Assembly (NCBI GenBank): GCA_025642075.2 | Contig: JAODUO010000135.1 | Coordinates: 240,001 to 304,000, forward strand | Reading direction: 5' to 3' | Origin: Ridgeia piscesae | Taxonomy: Eukaryota; Annelida; Polychaeta; Sabellida; Siboglinidae | DNA length: 64,000 nucleotides | Shown here: positions 1-11,140 of the stretch, in pieces | How the letters are laid out: the number at the start of each line of letters is the position of its first letter | How positions within the stretch are numbered: position 1 is the stretch's first letter | The notes under the pieces: model-generated | Told to the model about the DNA's origin: nothing | Seen by the model: the letters and a program-made list of their open reading frames with translations, nothing else | The model's database searches: none | Position numbers and translations under genes: made by a program

Positions 1-32
<32 letters not shown>

Positions 33-102
33 TGTAACAACTGTAATAAAAATGAGAGTGATAATGATAATGATAATGATAATGATAATGATAATGATAA
101 TG

Positions 103-133
<31 letters not shown>

Positions 134-240
134 GAATAAGAATACGAATAGAATAGAATACGAATAAGAATAAGAATAAGAATAAGAATAAGAATAAGAA
201 TAAGAATAAGAATAAGAATAATACGAATACGAATAAGAAT
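1..240. repeat. compound microsatellite (AAT)n, (AATGAT)n, (AATAAG)n
   Basis: Pure AAT triplets at the left edge pass into ATAATG hexamers (about 58-129) and then AATAAG/AATACG hexamers. The block runs into the window edge, so its full length is unknown. No coding potential. Confidence 0.95.
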
Positions 241-2529
241 TATATATTGCTGGCTTACTCTTTCAGGAACGAACACGTGAGTTTCGAACACGTGGTCTGC
301 TCTCTTAAATTTCATCACTAAAAGTGGCTTATACTTACACAAATTTGGGAGGTCTGTTTGCTATAAAAGACGGTGCGCATACTGTCTAATGATGATGATG
401 ATAATAAGAAGAAGAACAAAAACAAAAACAACACCAAAACACATAATACCAACAATACAAATCACAATAACATTAACAACAATAAACAGAATAAGAATAA
501 GTCACCATATTCATAATAATTTATTAAGTAATGTTAACGTGCAATGCCCCGAACTGAAAAGCCGTCTTGTCGTCAGCGGCACCTTCAAACTTTGTACAGT
601 TGGTGGCCTCACTCAACGGTTACTGACTTATTGCTTGTATTTACCGGTATTGTGGATAGACAAGTGTTAAGAGTTCACCGTCTCGGACCCCGTGCCTGGC
701 AATAAATGTGAGCATCGCTAACATGTTTACCCCGAGACCGGACGCGCATACTATATTCGTTCCAGACTAGCACTTTTTTAAGTCTGTATAATTACAGGTC
801 ACTTATCAAATTAATCAGCTAATATTGAATTCAAAGAATGAACTTGACAGCATAATTACGCCTGCGATATTAGATAATTAGTAATGGCGTTTTTTCCTGT
901 AGAATGTATTAATGGCGAAACTGTTGAAACTTTTTAGTGATCTCAAACGTTCATCGATCAGGCACTACGGCTGCAGTGTGTCTGCTCGTCTCGAGGTTGT
1001 GAATGGTACCGTTTGAGTAATAGCCGTATTTCGCGCATACATTACAGCTAATGGGCCGCCCTGAATGAACCGGGTAAGCGTACTGCTTTCAGATGCTATT
1101 CAGTTATGACAAATGGAGTAATTTTGTATCGCCCGCCAAAGCGCTGCTAGGTTATTTTGTTCGCATCGTACAAAGAATATGCATTTTTCAATAACAGCCG
1201 TCTGTCGTCACCTCATAGACGCGGCCTCATCATAACTGCGCAAGGAAAAACTGCCGTATTTATATATTAATTGCATAATTTCGCTCACATTCCGTTCGCT
1301 CATATTTTCCGATGTTTGGATCGCGCTCCGTAGTCTGTAAGGAGCTTTACCAGCCGTTGTAACAGCGCCACTTTCTGGGGAAGATATATCCCCCCTGTTA
1401 AAGATATCCCAGGACAATCTTCACTGGAGCGTAACAGGAGAAACAAAGGTGAAATTACGTTTCTACACGGAACTGTTCAGTCTCTATTGGACACACAGAC
1501 CTATGTAGGGCGAATGTTCGTAGCCAGTGTACAGACCGACACGCGAGACGGTGCACCCAGCATATTTTCAACCAGACAATGAAGTGTTCAACTGAAATCC
1601 CACATTGTGTACAATGTTTTGATCTTAGGTTAAAAACACTACAGTATGAGGTTTTATAATAATAATAATAATAGTAGTAGTAATTAGGTAACTTCTATTG
1701 CGCCTAAATCCTTAGAAACCCAACTGAGAGGTGCATCAATAGGAAAAGGGTTGATCGATCTCAGAGTGAATAAACAAATCCAGTTGTCTTCAGATTGAAA
1801 ACAAGAGTGGCTTAGACAGTCAACATCGGTCGATGCGTCTGCGATGTATTAACAACAACATAATTAATGTAACTAATAGAGTAGACAAACATACACACCT
1901 TCCAGCATATAACGCACCCACCCAGTCCTTCGTGTGTGGACATTGGCAGCCATAAATTACGTCTCGTAGTTGAACATGCTGCGTTCTTGAGTTTAGCGCG
2001 CGACGCGGCACTCGCTCGCCAGTGTTAAGATGCCAGACTTCGCTGCAATTTCGTCGCCGCTTTACAATGTTGTCTTTGGCGCGCGTGAAACACCAAATGG
2101 ATCAATTAATCACGACAGATCCTCGCGTAGCACCGGTCTCGTATATTACGCGTTAGGTGCACGACATATTTCAACAGGCTACGTTCATTTGTTAAGGCAT
2201 GCCAATGAATCAACCGTATGAAAGAGGTAAATAGAAATGTGCCGTAAACGGTGATTTCTATTCGAGTTGCGGTTAATTCATTTATTTGTGTAGTTAGGTA
2301 AATGTTGTTATGTAAGTGCATTCAATTTTGTCAATATACGAGGAGAGCTTTGCCTCACAAAGGACAACAAATTACAATCTTGCGTTACCGTGGACTATTA
2401 CAACGGAAAGTGCAGTCGCTATGTATGTCGACGAGCGTGGGAAGTTGTTAAGTATTCGGGTACAGGTAAGGCTCACGAGAATCCATGTCCTCTTAGTGGA
2501 GGCTAACAAAATCGTTTACCTGAACCCCC
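241..2529. other. no gene recognised
   Basis: Only short chance reading frames are present and none resembles a known family. A (TAA)n/(TAG)n tract at about 1659-1682 is followed by a segment with the motif TTGCGCC. This resembles the reversed tail of the SINE-like insert at 15606-15690, but the similarity is weak. Confidence 0.5.
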
Positions 2530-2729
2530 TTAAAGGGATACTCCAGTCACTGGCGCGTAAGTCTCAAGATGGCCGCGCCCTGAATCCAACATGGGATGTT
2601 TGTGAGTCAATTATACTATAATCAATTGTTTATTAACGATCTTTGTGCACAATTACTATGCACAACCAATATAGTATACAGATGTAAGTAAATGCTGTGA
2701 ATATCTCACTGACTGGAGTATCCCTTTAA
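2530..2729. mobile_element. 200-bp MITE with 20-bp perfect terminal inverted repeats
   Basis: The left end reads TTAAAGGGATACTCCAGTCA (2530-2549) and the right end (2710-2729) is its exact reverse complement, ending in TTAA. The symmetry continues imperfectly for several more bases. There is no internal coding capacity, so it would be non-autonomous. If the TTAA is a target duplication, a TTAA-specific family such as piggyBac is possible. The assignment is inference; the inverted repeats are directly visible. Confidence 0.75.
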
Positions 2730-3680
2730 GGAAGCTCATACAAAAATGTCTAACTTCACCACGCGAGGCTAATGAACAATTACAGGTGAGACGGTAAGTG
2801 TGTCCGCGATGACAATTTCTGTCCTGTGTGTTCCTGCATCTATGTATCTGCAGGACTGGTATAGGGCCTATACTGTGACTCTTTACGAAGGCCGAACACT
2901 TTATTATTCTACATTTGACGTGCTGTTGTTATTCTGGAGTTGTTAACCCATACACGGGATAGTAATTGTTTCAGACTTTTTAAATTCTAGAAATGGCTGG
3001 CATTAAATGATATTCCTATTTACCCGGTTTCATGGAGATGTGTATATTCAAACTACAAATCGAGATACCTAATCCACGAATCGTAGAGATAACAGTCCGA
3101 AATAATTAACAACAAACTTGGAACTATATGCAACAAAAAGACATATTATAGATTACGGGTCTAGCTCCTATTGTTTTGCGTGTTTGTCTCACTATTTTCG
3201 CGAAATCGTTTTGTTAGTTCCATTTTCCCATTCAAACAAATTCTTTGGACAAGAAGATTTGTGGCGAATCCCCGAGAAGTAGGTTATGTTTACATCCCAA
3301 TTCTCGTAACATGATTAGAAGCATCTTGGAGCAAGAGACCCGACTTGACCGTCTTGCTGTACATCCAGCTGCCGCCGGAACAGGAGAGAGCGCTTAACCG
3401 GAAGCCGCGCCACGTAAAGACGAAGCTGGCGGTTGCCGCCATGTTGTACTTCCCCTACGTCGTCTGTTAGGCGCTGTGTCTGTAGGTGACTAAATGCAAT
3501 GTTACGACGTATAATACACAGTCACCTATTTAAGTGAAACGGTCCCTGGTGTGAAAAGAAGAATTCCTCCTTATGCGAACTGAGATGAGGATAATTAGGT
3601 GGACTATGAACATTTTGCTAAGGAATACAAAACTAACGAGGAAGTACGACAGGTAACAGTAGTAGAGGGAATATAAGATA
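2730..3680. other. no gene recognised; CpG-rich patch near 3370-3480
   Basis: The patch at about 3370-3480 contains CCGGAAG (ETS-like) and GCCGCCATGTTG (close to a YY1-type site). This is the composition seen at animal housekeeping promoters. No plausible first coding exon follows on the + strand, so a promoter is only a possibility. Confidence 0.25.
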
Positions 3681-3892
3681 AATTGTCAGATTCCCGGCTT
3701 CGCTGGTATGGCCATGTGCAGAGAAGAGAGAAGTGGATTTGCTTGAGAAAACCTGCATAATTGTCAGTCCATGGGAAGGGAAAAAGAGGAAGACCAACCA
3801 AAAGGATCGACGGACAGTGTAAAGAAAGACATGAAGTTGAGGGGGCAGAAGAAAGACGGGACATGTGGCGACAGCTAGTACACTCCTTGTAG
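3681..3892 (+). pseudogene. LINE ORF2 C-terminal tail, frameshifted
   Basis: One frame reads RLRWYGHVQRRE. A second frame, after a stop and frameshift, reads GKGKRGRPTKRIDGQ and then an acidic/basic stretch with RRDMWRQLVHSL before a stop at 3890-3892. The pairing of RLRW(Y/F)GHV..R with KR(R)GRP..R is characteristic of the extreme C-terminus of non-LTR retrotransposon ORF2 proteins. No reverse transcriptase core is visible upstream, so this is a 5'-truncated, dead copy. The exact clade cannot be assigned. Confidence 0.7.
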
Positions 3893-6205
3893 GCCGACCC
3901 CTGAGAGAAACTGGCGACAGAAGAAGAATGGGAAGTGTATACTACAGGACGTCTGTTATTGAAAGAGGTGAGACCCTCCAAACTCGCCAAAACAGGTGCC
4001 ACCCAACACTATAGAATAATTAACGCATGCGCAACGTAGGAATGACGCCGCTCGTCCACTCGCGCCATGCCACGTATAAATATAGCATAAACATTATTAA
4101 ACGTTTTTCTAAATTTTATTGAACTGAAGTAAGTGTGTTCCCTGACAAAGTAGCACGTCACCATGGCAACATAATGTATTATTTTTGTCCATTGTTTTAT
4201 GACAACGGTACACCGTTGCAATATTTTATCAGTTGTCCGTATTTGGTAATGCAGCATTGATATCAGTTAAATTCATTTTGGGATTCGAGAAATCGAACAT
4301 AACAAAGTGCATACACGTAGCAGACACATAACTCAAACAGACAACCAACATTTGTCCCGTCCAAAAAACCACCACAAGCACTAGGTCTGGATAGACAAGA
4401 GGCGGATCCAATCAACAGCGCGAACTTTTTCAGGACACTTAGTCGTTTCAGCCTGGCTCTCATCCGGCAATTGTAACGGTCCCCCGTAGCAAACACCTCA
4501 TCACAAAACTAAACAACACTGAACATATATTCGGGCGTTGACACTAATACGTCGTAGTGGCCCACGGAGAAAGAGACAGGACAAGGACAGGACGTACGAT
4601 GCGGAGTTACTGGATATCGGTCGGAGTGCATAGCGACAATAGCGGGCGTTTCCGGGTCGGTCGTGGCGGCGATGATTTTTCAGATCAGAGGCGAATTTGG
4701 CCCGATTTGACTGTGTGGTCTAGATCTTAGTTCTCCGATGTAAAGCTGCGTTTTCATCCGACTCAGACAAACGTACCACCATGACGGGATACCGGATTCA
4801 ACTCTAGCGATCGTGGCGCCGACGGCGGATGAATTGGCAATCGACTTAGAATCGAATGTTGTTTCTGCGGGTAGATCCTGATGTTTCCGTCGACAACTTC
4901 GGCCCGTTTCAGTGGCTTTTGTAATCCGTGTATTCCGTGGATTGCGTGTTATAGGTGGAGGGTCAAGCTCGGTGCATGTGAGGTCATCGACGCGATGCAT
5001 GGGTGCACACATCTGAAAATGGCTTAAAACATTCGAATAACCATAATGGTTTAGAATAATCGCACAATCATTTCCCAATATTAAGTAGCATACTTTATGT
5101 TAGAATCCGCCTTGTTTTTGTTTTCTCGAAAAGCGAACATTTCCTACACGGTGCTTACCTCGATAAAGAGCTGTAGTAACCATGGCGACGACGGTGGCAG
5201 CAGGAAGTTGCAGGGGAAAACAGCGACCAAATGACTGACCCGCGTATTTAGAGCTTGTACACATACAATTTAGCCAGAAGTCTTCTGGTAAACGCCTTCA
5301 CAATCTGCTTAATCGCGCTTAATCGTTTCTTCTAATGTTCAAGCTCAACAATGCAGCTGACGTGCCATTGACCGCTATTGTTTCACGCTCGCATCGTTTG
5401 CGTTGCCGCGTTCAACTGCCAACCGCAGAGTTCTCACACGTTCATACGTAGCGATACGTCATAGTTGTAGCTCGCATCTGATTGGGCTCAAATTTAAGCT
5501 CCGCGAAGCGGATTTGTTCATTGCTGTTGCATGAGTGATTAGACATTACGCAATTGGGGCCAATTAGTAGTTCATGCTATTTAAGTTATTTTTCAAAATA
5601 TATGTACACAAACCTCAATTTGCATCTTTGCCAATCGAAGAACTACACACTCCACAATTAAAAACCAGACGAATAAAGAGACGCATCACCATATGGGCAC
5701 CTACGAAAGTACTCAACACCATCCACACCAATAAGAACTGTTATTAATTTTCATATTTCTACTGAACAATAAAAGGTTGGAATTACCTACTAGATGTAAT
5801 TGTCAATATTCCAGAACCACCCATTTTCAACGGGTACGTTTTCAACAACCCTTGATATACGACTAATAACCCAACAAGCATGCGCACCCAACCCTGACCG
5901 ATTGATTCCACCAGGAGTGTTTGCTAGTACTCAAACAATATCAGTTTATTTGTGTGACAGATAATGTGGGAATTAGTTATTCAGTCTAAGAAAAATATCA
6001 GTTTTCTTCTGGCTGATATACTATTTGTGCAGCCTGTGATGGGTTGATGTTGTCTTTCTACGTTTTGTTTCGTTTTGTGTTTTGGTTGCTGTTGCTCGCT
6101 TTATACAGAAGTAGGTAATTTTTACAAAATGTCTTGTTCTCTAAATAGTTTTAATAATACAGCGGTTATCCAAACGGTCTGATAACTACCACGCTTTGTC
6201 AACAG
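3893..6205. other. no exon recognised; GC-richer block 4520-5560
   Basis: This lies directly 5' of the Wnt16-like exons, so upstream Wnt exons or a promoter could be here. I looked for the tryptophan/cysteine-rich signature of the preceding Wnt exon (a WGGCSD-type motif) and did not find it. The 4520-5560 block is richer in CpG than its surroundings. A 132-codon frame on the minus strand (4680-5078) has no recognisable features. Confidence 0.35.
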
Positions 6206-6350
6206 ACGGTGGCGAAGGAAATGCGGTTGAAATGTCGTTGTCATGGCGTCTCGGGTTCATGCGGCGTCAAGACCTGCTGGAGAGCTATGTCCAACTTCCA
6301 ACGCATCGGCCGCGCGCTCAAGAACAGATACAAGATGGCCGTCGCACTAG
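6206..6350 (+). CDS. Wnt16: Wnt16-like exon with the acylation-site loop
   Basis: It begins after the acceptor TTTGTCAACAG and reads in phase 0: [19 protein letters not shown] and on through [14 protein letters not shown] to KMAVAL. It ends at the donor G|GTACAC, leaving one base (phase 1). The conserved CHGVSGSC contains the serine palmitoleoylated by Porcupine in characterised Wnts. An in-frame ATG just upstream is in the intron and is not a start. Confidence 0.88.
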
Positions 6351-6471
6351 GTACACTGACATTGCTGTCAACAGTGGCATAACCATCTGTCGAAACATGT
6401 ACATCTGTGGACGTTTTTTAACGCTGATGACGATTCGGCTACGGAAATTAATTCACCGATTCAAGTCGACT

Positions 6472-6549
<78 letters not shown>

Positions 6550-7119
6550 ACATAGGCAAACGTGTATTCTCTGTAGCCGCGCCAGCAATCTTGAATCACC
6601 TCCCTCCTATATATTACAATTAAATCTTTAGAAAATATAGCCACCTTGAAACAAAATCAAAACATACTTGTTTGACATTGTGAGCTTGACGCGCCTCTGG
6701 CTTGACTTTTCAACAATATATGCGTCGTATAAGTTACAATTACTATTACTACATTTCTTCATAACAGCGCCGCGTTCGAAGCGGAAGCTACGACGAAGGG
6801 ATAAGAAAAGGCGTAACGAGCCAATCGGCAGCACGGAAATGGTGTACGTCAGAAAGTCGCCTAACTATTGCAAGCGCGACATCGCCAGAGGTGTGTTCGG
6901 CACAAAGGGTCGCGAATGCAAGAAAAATTCTCGCAAGTCAGACGGCTGCAACTTGTTATGCTGCGGTCGTGGCTACAACACACAGGTACGTTATCCGTGT
7001 CACGTACATATTGTGTCACGAACATCAACATGGGACGTATTACAGGGAGGCAGTGGCGTAAATAAGATTTTGCTTTGGTAGGGCATTCCAGCATCCAAGC
7101 AAATTGTGTGTGTGTGTGT

Positions 7120-7181
<62 letters not shown>

Positions 7182-7248
7182 TGCGCGCGGTGCGCATGCG
7201 TGGGTGCGTACGTGTTATATGTGTTTGTTTGTGTGTGTGTGTGTGTTG

Positions 7249-7300
<52 letters not shown>

Positions 7301-8092
7301 TCCGTGTGTGCGTGCGTGCATGCGTGTGTGCATGTGTAGAAGAGGATTCCTCCACTTTGCATAACTTATTCACATTCAAATGATGACAAATGTCTTTGCC
7401 AACGGATAGGACTGGGATGGGAAGTTTTACATAGTCACACCTATATCCTCTGCACTTTGTCATGAATCAGGCAACAATTGTTCCTCAGTTCCCTATCCCT
7501 CCTAATTTTCCGGAATCGAGACCCTCTTTCCCCACTCTGGCCACACAACTGCTGGAAGAAGGGAGACCATATGTAATCTTCCCTAAACATAGCCATCGGA
7601 TCGTGGTGAATACTGGGGGAGTGTGACCCTCTCACACCCTCATATCTACAGCGTCTTGAAATATACAACTGCGCCAGCACTGCACGAGTTTCACACACAA
7701 AATCAAACTGCACCCACTTGCCGATGTAACGTATATCCAAACACCACCAAATATTGCACATAATCACCAACCTCGTCGTAACGCCTGTGTTAAACTAATC
7801 GTGTTTGAATATTTGAAATTGCACTTTCCGAACTAGGGATCAATCGTGCATTTTGTAGAAGTATCGTCAACGACTTGTGTAGCACCCGTCCTCTTGGCGA
7901 CTCGAGTAGAACGATTAAACAAAAGCTTGTTCATAATAAATTCATTTCGCAGTCAGCCCGTGTAATGTGGTGTTGATTGTGTTCTTGTAGACCCTGAAAC
8001 TCGTCGAGCGGTGTCAATGCAAGTTCTTCTGGTGCTGTCACGTCAAGTGCAAAACGTGTGAGACCTTGATTGACCGTCACACGTGCAAGTAG
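6206..8092 (+). CDS. Wnt16: Wnt16-like secreted ligand, 3' part (three exons)
   Basis: Wnt proteins are secreted, lipid-modified, cysteine-rich ligands for Frizzled receptors. The three exons (6206-6350, 6768-6985, 7991-8092) join in frame with GT-AG boundaries and give about 154 C-terminal residues ending at TAG 8090-8092. Visible landmarks, in order: [14 protein letters not shown] with the serine that is acylated in Wnts; a basic linker [39 protein letters not shown]; and [18 protein letters not shown] ending in HTCK. The basic linker, the GYNT, and the aromatic-rich end match Wnt16 better than other Wnt subfamilies as I know them, but a tree is needed for the subfamily. The N-terminal exons (signal peptide and first half) were not found and may lie upstream or before the window. 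A possible polyadenylation signal AATAAA is at 8797-8802. Microsatellites sit in two of the introns. Confidence 0.88.
6474..6547. repeat. (TA)n microsatellite in a Wnt16-like intron
   Basis: About 37 uninterrupted TA dinucleotides between two Wnt exons, 123 bases after the donor. Confidence 0.97.
6768..6985 (+). CDS. Wnt16: Wnt16-like penultimate exon
   Basis: The acceptor CATAACAG precedes 6768. The phase-1 base from the previous exon completes an alanine codon, and the exon ends in phase 0 at CACACAG|GTACGT. It encodes the basic linker, then [18 protein letters not shown] and [13 protein letters not shown]. Cysteine spacing is intact, so this copy looks functional. Confidence 0.9.
7051..7104 (+). 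mobile_element. short hAT-like terminal remnant (CAGTGGCGTA)
   Basis: A 54-base segment starts CAGTGGCGTA and runs directly into the (GT)n tract. A related segment in reverse orientation lies at 20806-20859, also beside a GT array; I judge roughly three-quarters of the bases alike by eye. CAGTGGCG-type ends occur in hAT-family elements. No second terminus or target duplication was identified. Confidence 0.35.
7105..7337. repeat. (GT)n/(GTGC)n microsatellite in the last Wnt16-like intron
   Basis: A long GT run interrupted by GTGC/GCGT stretches, ending near ATGTGTAG. Long frames encoding poly-Cys-Val or poly-Thr-His across it are artefacts of the dinucleotide repeat. Confidence 0.97.
7991..8092 (+). 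CDS. Wnt16: Wnt16-like terminal exon
   Basis: The acceptor TTCTTGTAG precedes a 33-codon terminal exon plus TAG. It reads [18 protein letters not shown] and then [15 protein letters not shown]. The Cys-rich C-terminal domain ending in a CK dipeptide is canonical for Wnts. Confidence 0.9.
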   Translation, partial: TLKLVERCQCKFFWCCHVKCKTCETLIDRHTCK

Positions 8093-9539
8093 CACAGCGG
8101 TCACTTGGGCGACTGTGACAAGGTTGCTACGGGACACCAGATGTCGTTAACACAGACATGATTTTGACGAATTGTGACAAGTGCTACACACGAACAATTG
8201 TGGACGTCGTGTACGTATTTTTACGAATTGTGGAAGTCGGATATAATCATGTATATGTGCTGTATCGATGTAAATAATTAGTGACGTTTATTAATCCGTT
8301 CCGAAGGCATACAATGTCATTACTAAGCAATATGGTCTAGGCGGACAGGGTACGCCAGCGGTTTGATGGTCAAGGAGACATCGCTGACAGAGATATGCCA
8401 TTGTTTGTAGGCAAATTTGATTCATGTGTGTGGATAGATATGCACCGAGTTGTCTATAACATATGCTATTGAGTAATGATATATAAATACATTTTGATAA
8501 TTAATCAAAGAGTGCTTTCGTGGATGAGTATGCGTGTTTGTGCGTGTGCTCGCGGTGTCTGCGAATGAGTGTACGTGCGTGAGCACCTGTGCTGTTGATG
8601 GAACTTTTATCTCGTGCGTGACATCTGACAGAACCTGTCTTACATTAAGGGATCGTTACATAAGTCGTGGGAATAAGAATAACTATCTACAATTGGCAAT
8701 AGAGAGGGGCTTAAACGCATTTATAACCATTTGTATATTTTAAATATTATTTCAAACTCGGATACATTTGACCACTGAACGCCTATTGATTGATTAAATA
8801 AAAAATTCGAAAATTAACTTTGAATAGATAGGAGCAAGTCAAACCAAGCGTAACATGGCGGCGCCCAGTGGTCAAAGGTATGAAACTTTGAAAAACAATT
8901 ATTTAGAATATACCGTGGTTCCGTGCTCATCAAATCATGGTAACGTATCCTCTAAATGTTATGGTCTTCCGTTATGGCAATGGTTGCTTAAGCGTTTCAG
9001 CTCCCCTTTAATATCCCAAACAATGCTATTGGAACGAGATAACGCGCAACAGTGATGCACAACTCGGCAGTGGCGATGTTTAGCAGACTAATCACTGCAG
9101 ATAGAACTTGGCTCATGTGCTAGCTTTTTTCTTGGGAATACAGTGCTCATGATGACACTTGCATATTAGTATGTACAGCGTGCGTGGTGTGTAATATTGT
9201 TGAATAAAACGGTAAGCGTTACTGGGTCACGAGAAATCCGAAACGGCGTCTTCGTGTATTTTCGTGTGCTACTTCCGCTCGGCCCTCCTTTACCCCGAGT
9301 CTGTGTGTTGTTACATGAATTACAAACTTGTTCGGGCAGCCCGTTCTCTGTTTGTATAACGCAGACCAACTATTTTATAGGTTAGTAAAGGGCCATCACT
9401 TTTATTAATTCACAGGGATTGCCACTGTGCACAGACAGCATACAATGTATTCCGTATTATGTACCCAGCGTTGCGGTTATTGTATCCGTCAAATCACATT
9501 CGGCGTTGTGCACCCTAACAATGTTGGGGTGTGCATGTT
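8093..9539. other. probable Wnt16-like 3' UTR, then no recognised gene
   Basis: The sequence after the Wnt stop is AT-rich, with AATAAA at 8797-8802 as a possible polyadenylation signal, implying a roughly 0.7-kb 3' UTR. A 66-codon frame from 8855 begins MAAPSG but has no recognisable domain. Confidence 0.35.
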
Positions 9540-10200
9540 AGTTCCGGTTTCCGCTTTCCTGACTCTTCCGAGAGCACGTGGAAGGTTGCTCGACCCCATC
9601 AGCACGAACCATTAGCACGATCGGTTGATATAGTCGTTTTTTGTGTGTCTTCAGATATCGCAGCCTTTCGTGAGTTTGACATTGGTGTAGGTTCTGGTAG
9701 AATTGCAGTTGTCGTTCGTTTGAATAATCGCAGTTTGAAATTCCTACGTTTTAAAAGTAAAACTTTCCGGTAGCTTCGTTCTTCCCGGTTTCGACGTATA
9801 ACATTCCCGAGAACGACTACAGGCCGCTTGATCTGTATGATCGAATCAGAACAACCGTCCACAATTTGAAAATCGAATGTTTTCGAAATGAAATGTCACT
9901 TCCGGTAGCTCCGTTATTTCCGGTTTGGTCGCAGAAAAGTTACGAGACCGAACTACAGGCTGCTTGTTCCTTATGGTGGTATCAATTATTCACTCCACAG
10001 TTTGTTCTATATCCACGTTGGACGGTCATGCGACTTCCGATGTTCTCGCTGTTTCCGGTTACTTGTCTTTCACGTGGATTCCAGGTATCGTAACCGTTCG
10101 TGAGTTGGTCAGTGTTCGGGGTTTTAGAATAATTGCAACTTTTGGGCCGTTGAATACTCCCAATTTGAATTTCGATCATTTTGGAGACGACACGCCACTT
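9540..10200. repeat. diverged tandem repeats (~133 bp) with ACTTCCGG motifs
   Basis: Related units start near 9761 (TTTCCGGTAGCTTCG), 9896 (CTTCCGGTAGCTCCG) and 10031 (CTTCCGATGTTCTCG), spaced 133-135 bp. Each has a second CCGGTT about 15-20 bases on, and two share CTACAGGC(C/T)GCTTG. A more distant copy starts near 9540. Units are strongly diverged, so the array is old. Overlapping frames of 75-116 codons are not credible genes. Confidence 0.6.
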
Positions 10201-10664
10201 CTGACCAACTTCTTTTTTCTTCTGATTGGCCGACTTCGAATCAGCAACCTGTGTAACACGCGTACTCCCAACTGAACAACGACGATCGTTATCGCGCATA
10301 TAAATCTCCTTAAGTACATAAATTAAATAAAGTTACCAATTGATCAATGTGTAAATGTGATGCTGTTCTTCTTAATTTTAAATCACAATACATAGACTGT
10401 AATGACTATAATTATTAAAATTATAATTTCTTGTGGCGGATTGGACGTCACTTACTCGAGGTAATCCTTGCCAAACCGCGATTGCCTCGGGTAGCAGCCA
10501 TGACGATGCACCTTGCAAATCTAGGTCAAAATGGTCACGTGAGCAAGTGATCTTGGCTGTTCGATTGACCAGCACGCGCGTTACCCGAGTTACTCGAGAA
10601 TACGTAACGAAGTCGGGATGATTCCTTGCAGTCAAGCGCCATATACTAATCTACGATGAACTAT

Positions 10665-11140
10665 AGGGGAGACCGGGGCTAGTTGTAACACGGATGAGTT
10701 CTAACAGAGGGCTTGCAGACAAAATTGCTAATGCAAATTAATCAGCAAGGCTACAGTATATTCATCAATAGATTTGAGCATTCCACGTGTAATATCATGT
10801 GAATCCGTCGACATGCCATCGAGTTACGACATTTAAAAGAAAAAAGATACTATTTTCGACCAACTCTATACATGAATGTAAAGCGTATTTTCGACCAACT
10901 CTATACATGAATGTAAAGCGTATGTATATGTATAATTCATATGGTTTTTTAATATATGTTTTGCCTTGGTAGGTGTTGTTATGAGTATAGTGTTTTAAAT
11001 CTTACATAAACCATTATACAGGTTTTGAAATGTACTTTTAGCAATCGCGTGTTTTGTGGGCAAAACGGTGTCAGGGCAAGTTGTAACGTTCATCTCGGGG
11101 CAACTTGTAACACTATTACAACATGCCCCAACGGTTTTTG
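10665..11140. mobile_element. possible DNA-transposon remnant with GTTGTAACA motifs
   Basis: GGGGAGACCGGGGCTAGTTG at about 10664 is followed by repeated variants GGGCAAGTTGTAAC and GGGGCAACTTGTAACA near 11075-11110, and by the inverted form TTACAACATGCCCC near 11115-11130. This looks like a terminal or subterminal repeat arrangement, but no clean pair of ends or target duplication is visible. A 35-bp segment ending in ATGAATGTAAAGC is tandemly duplicated at about 10849-10918. Confidence 0.35.

Noticed and set aside
4680..5078. 132-codon minus-strand frame as a gene
   Set aside because: No domain, signal peptide or membrane segment, and on the strand opposite the Wnt gene. Chance frame in a GC-richer block.
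7000..7463. Overlapping frames of 77-120 codons rich in His/Thr or Cys/Val
   Set aside because: They are translations of the (GT)n/(GTGC)n microsatellite in a Wnt intron.
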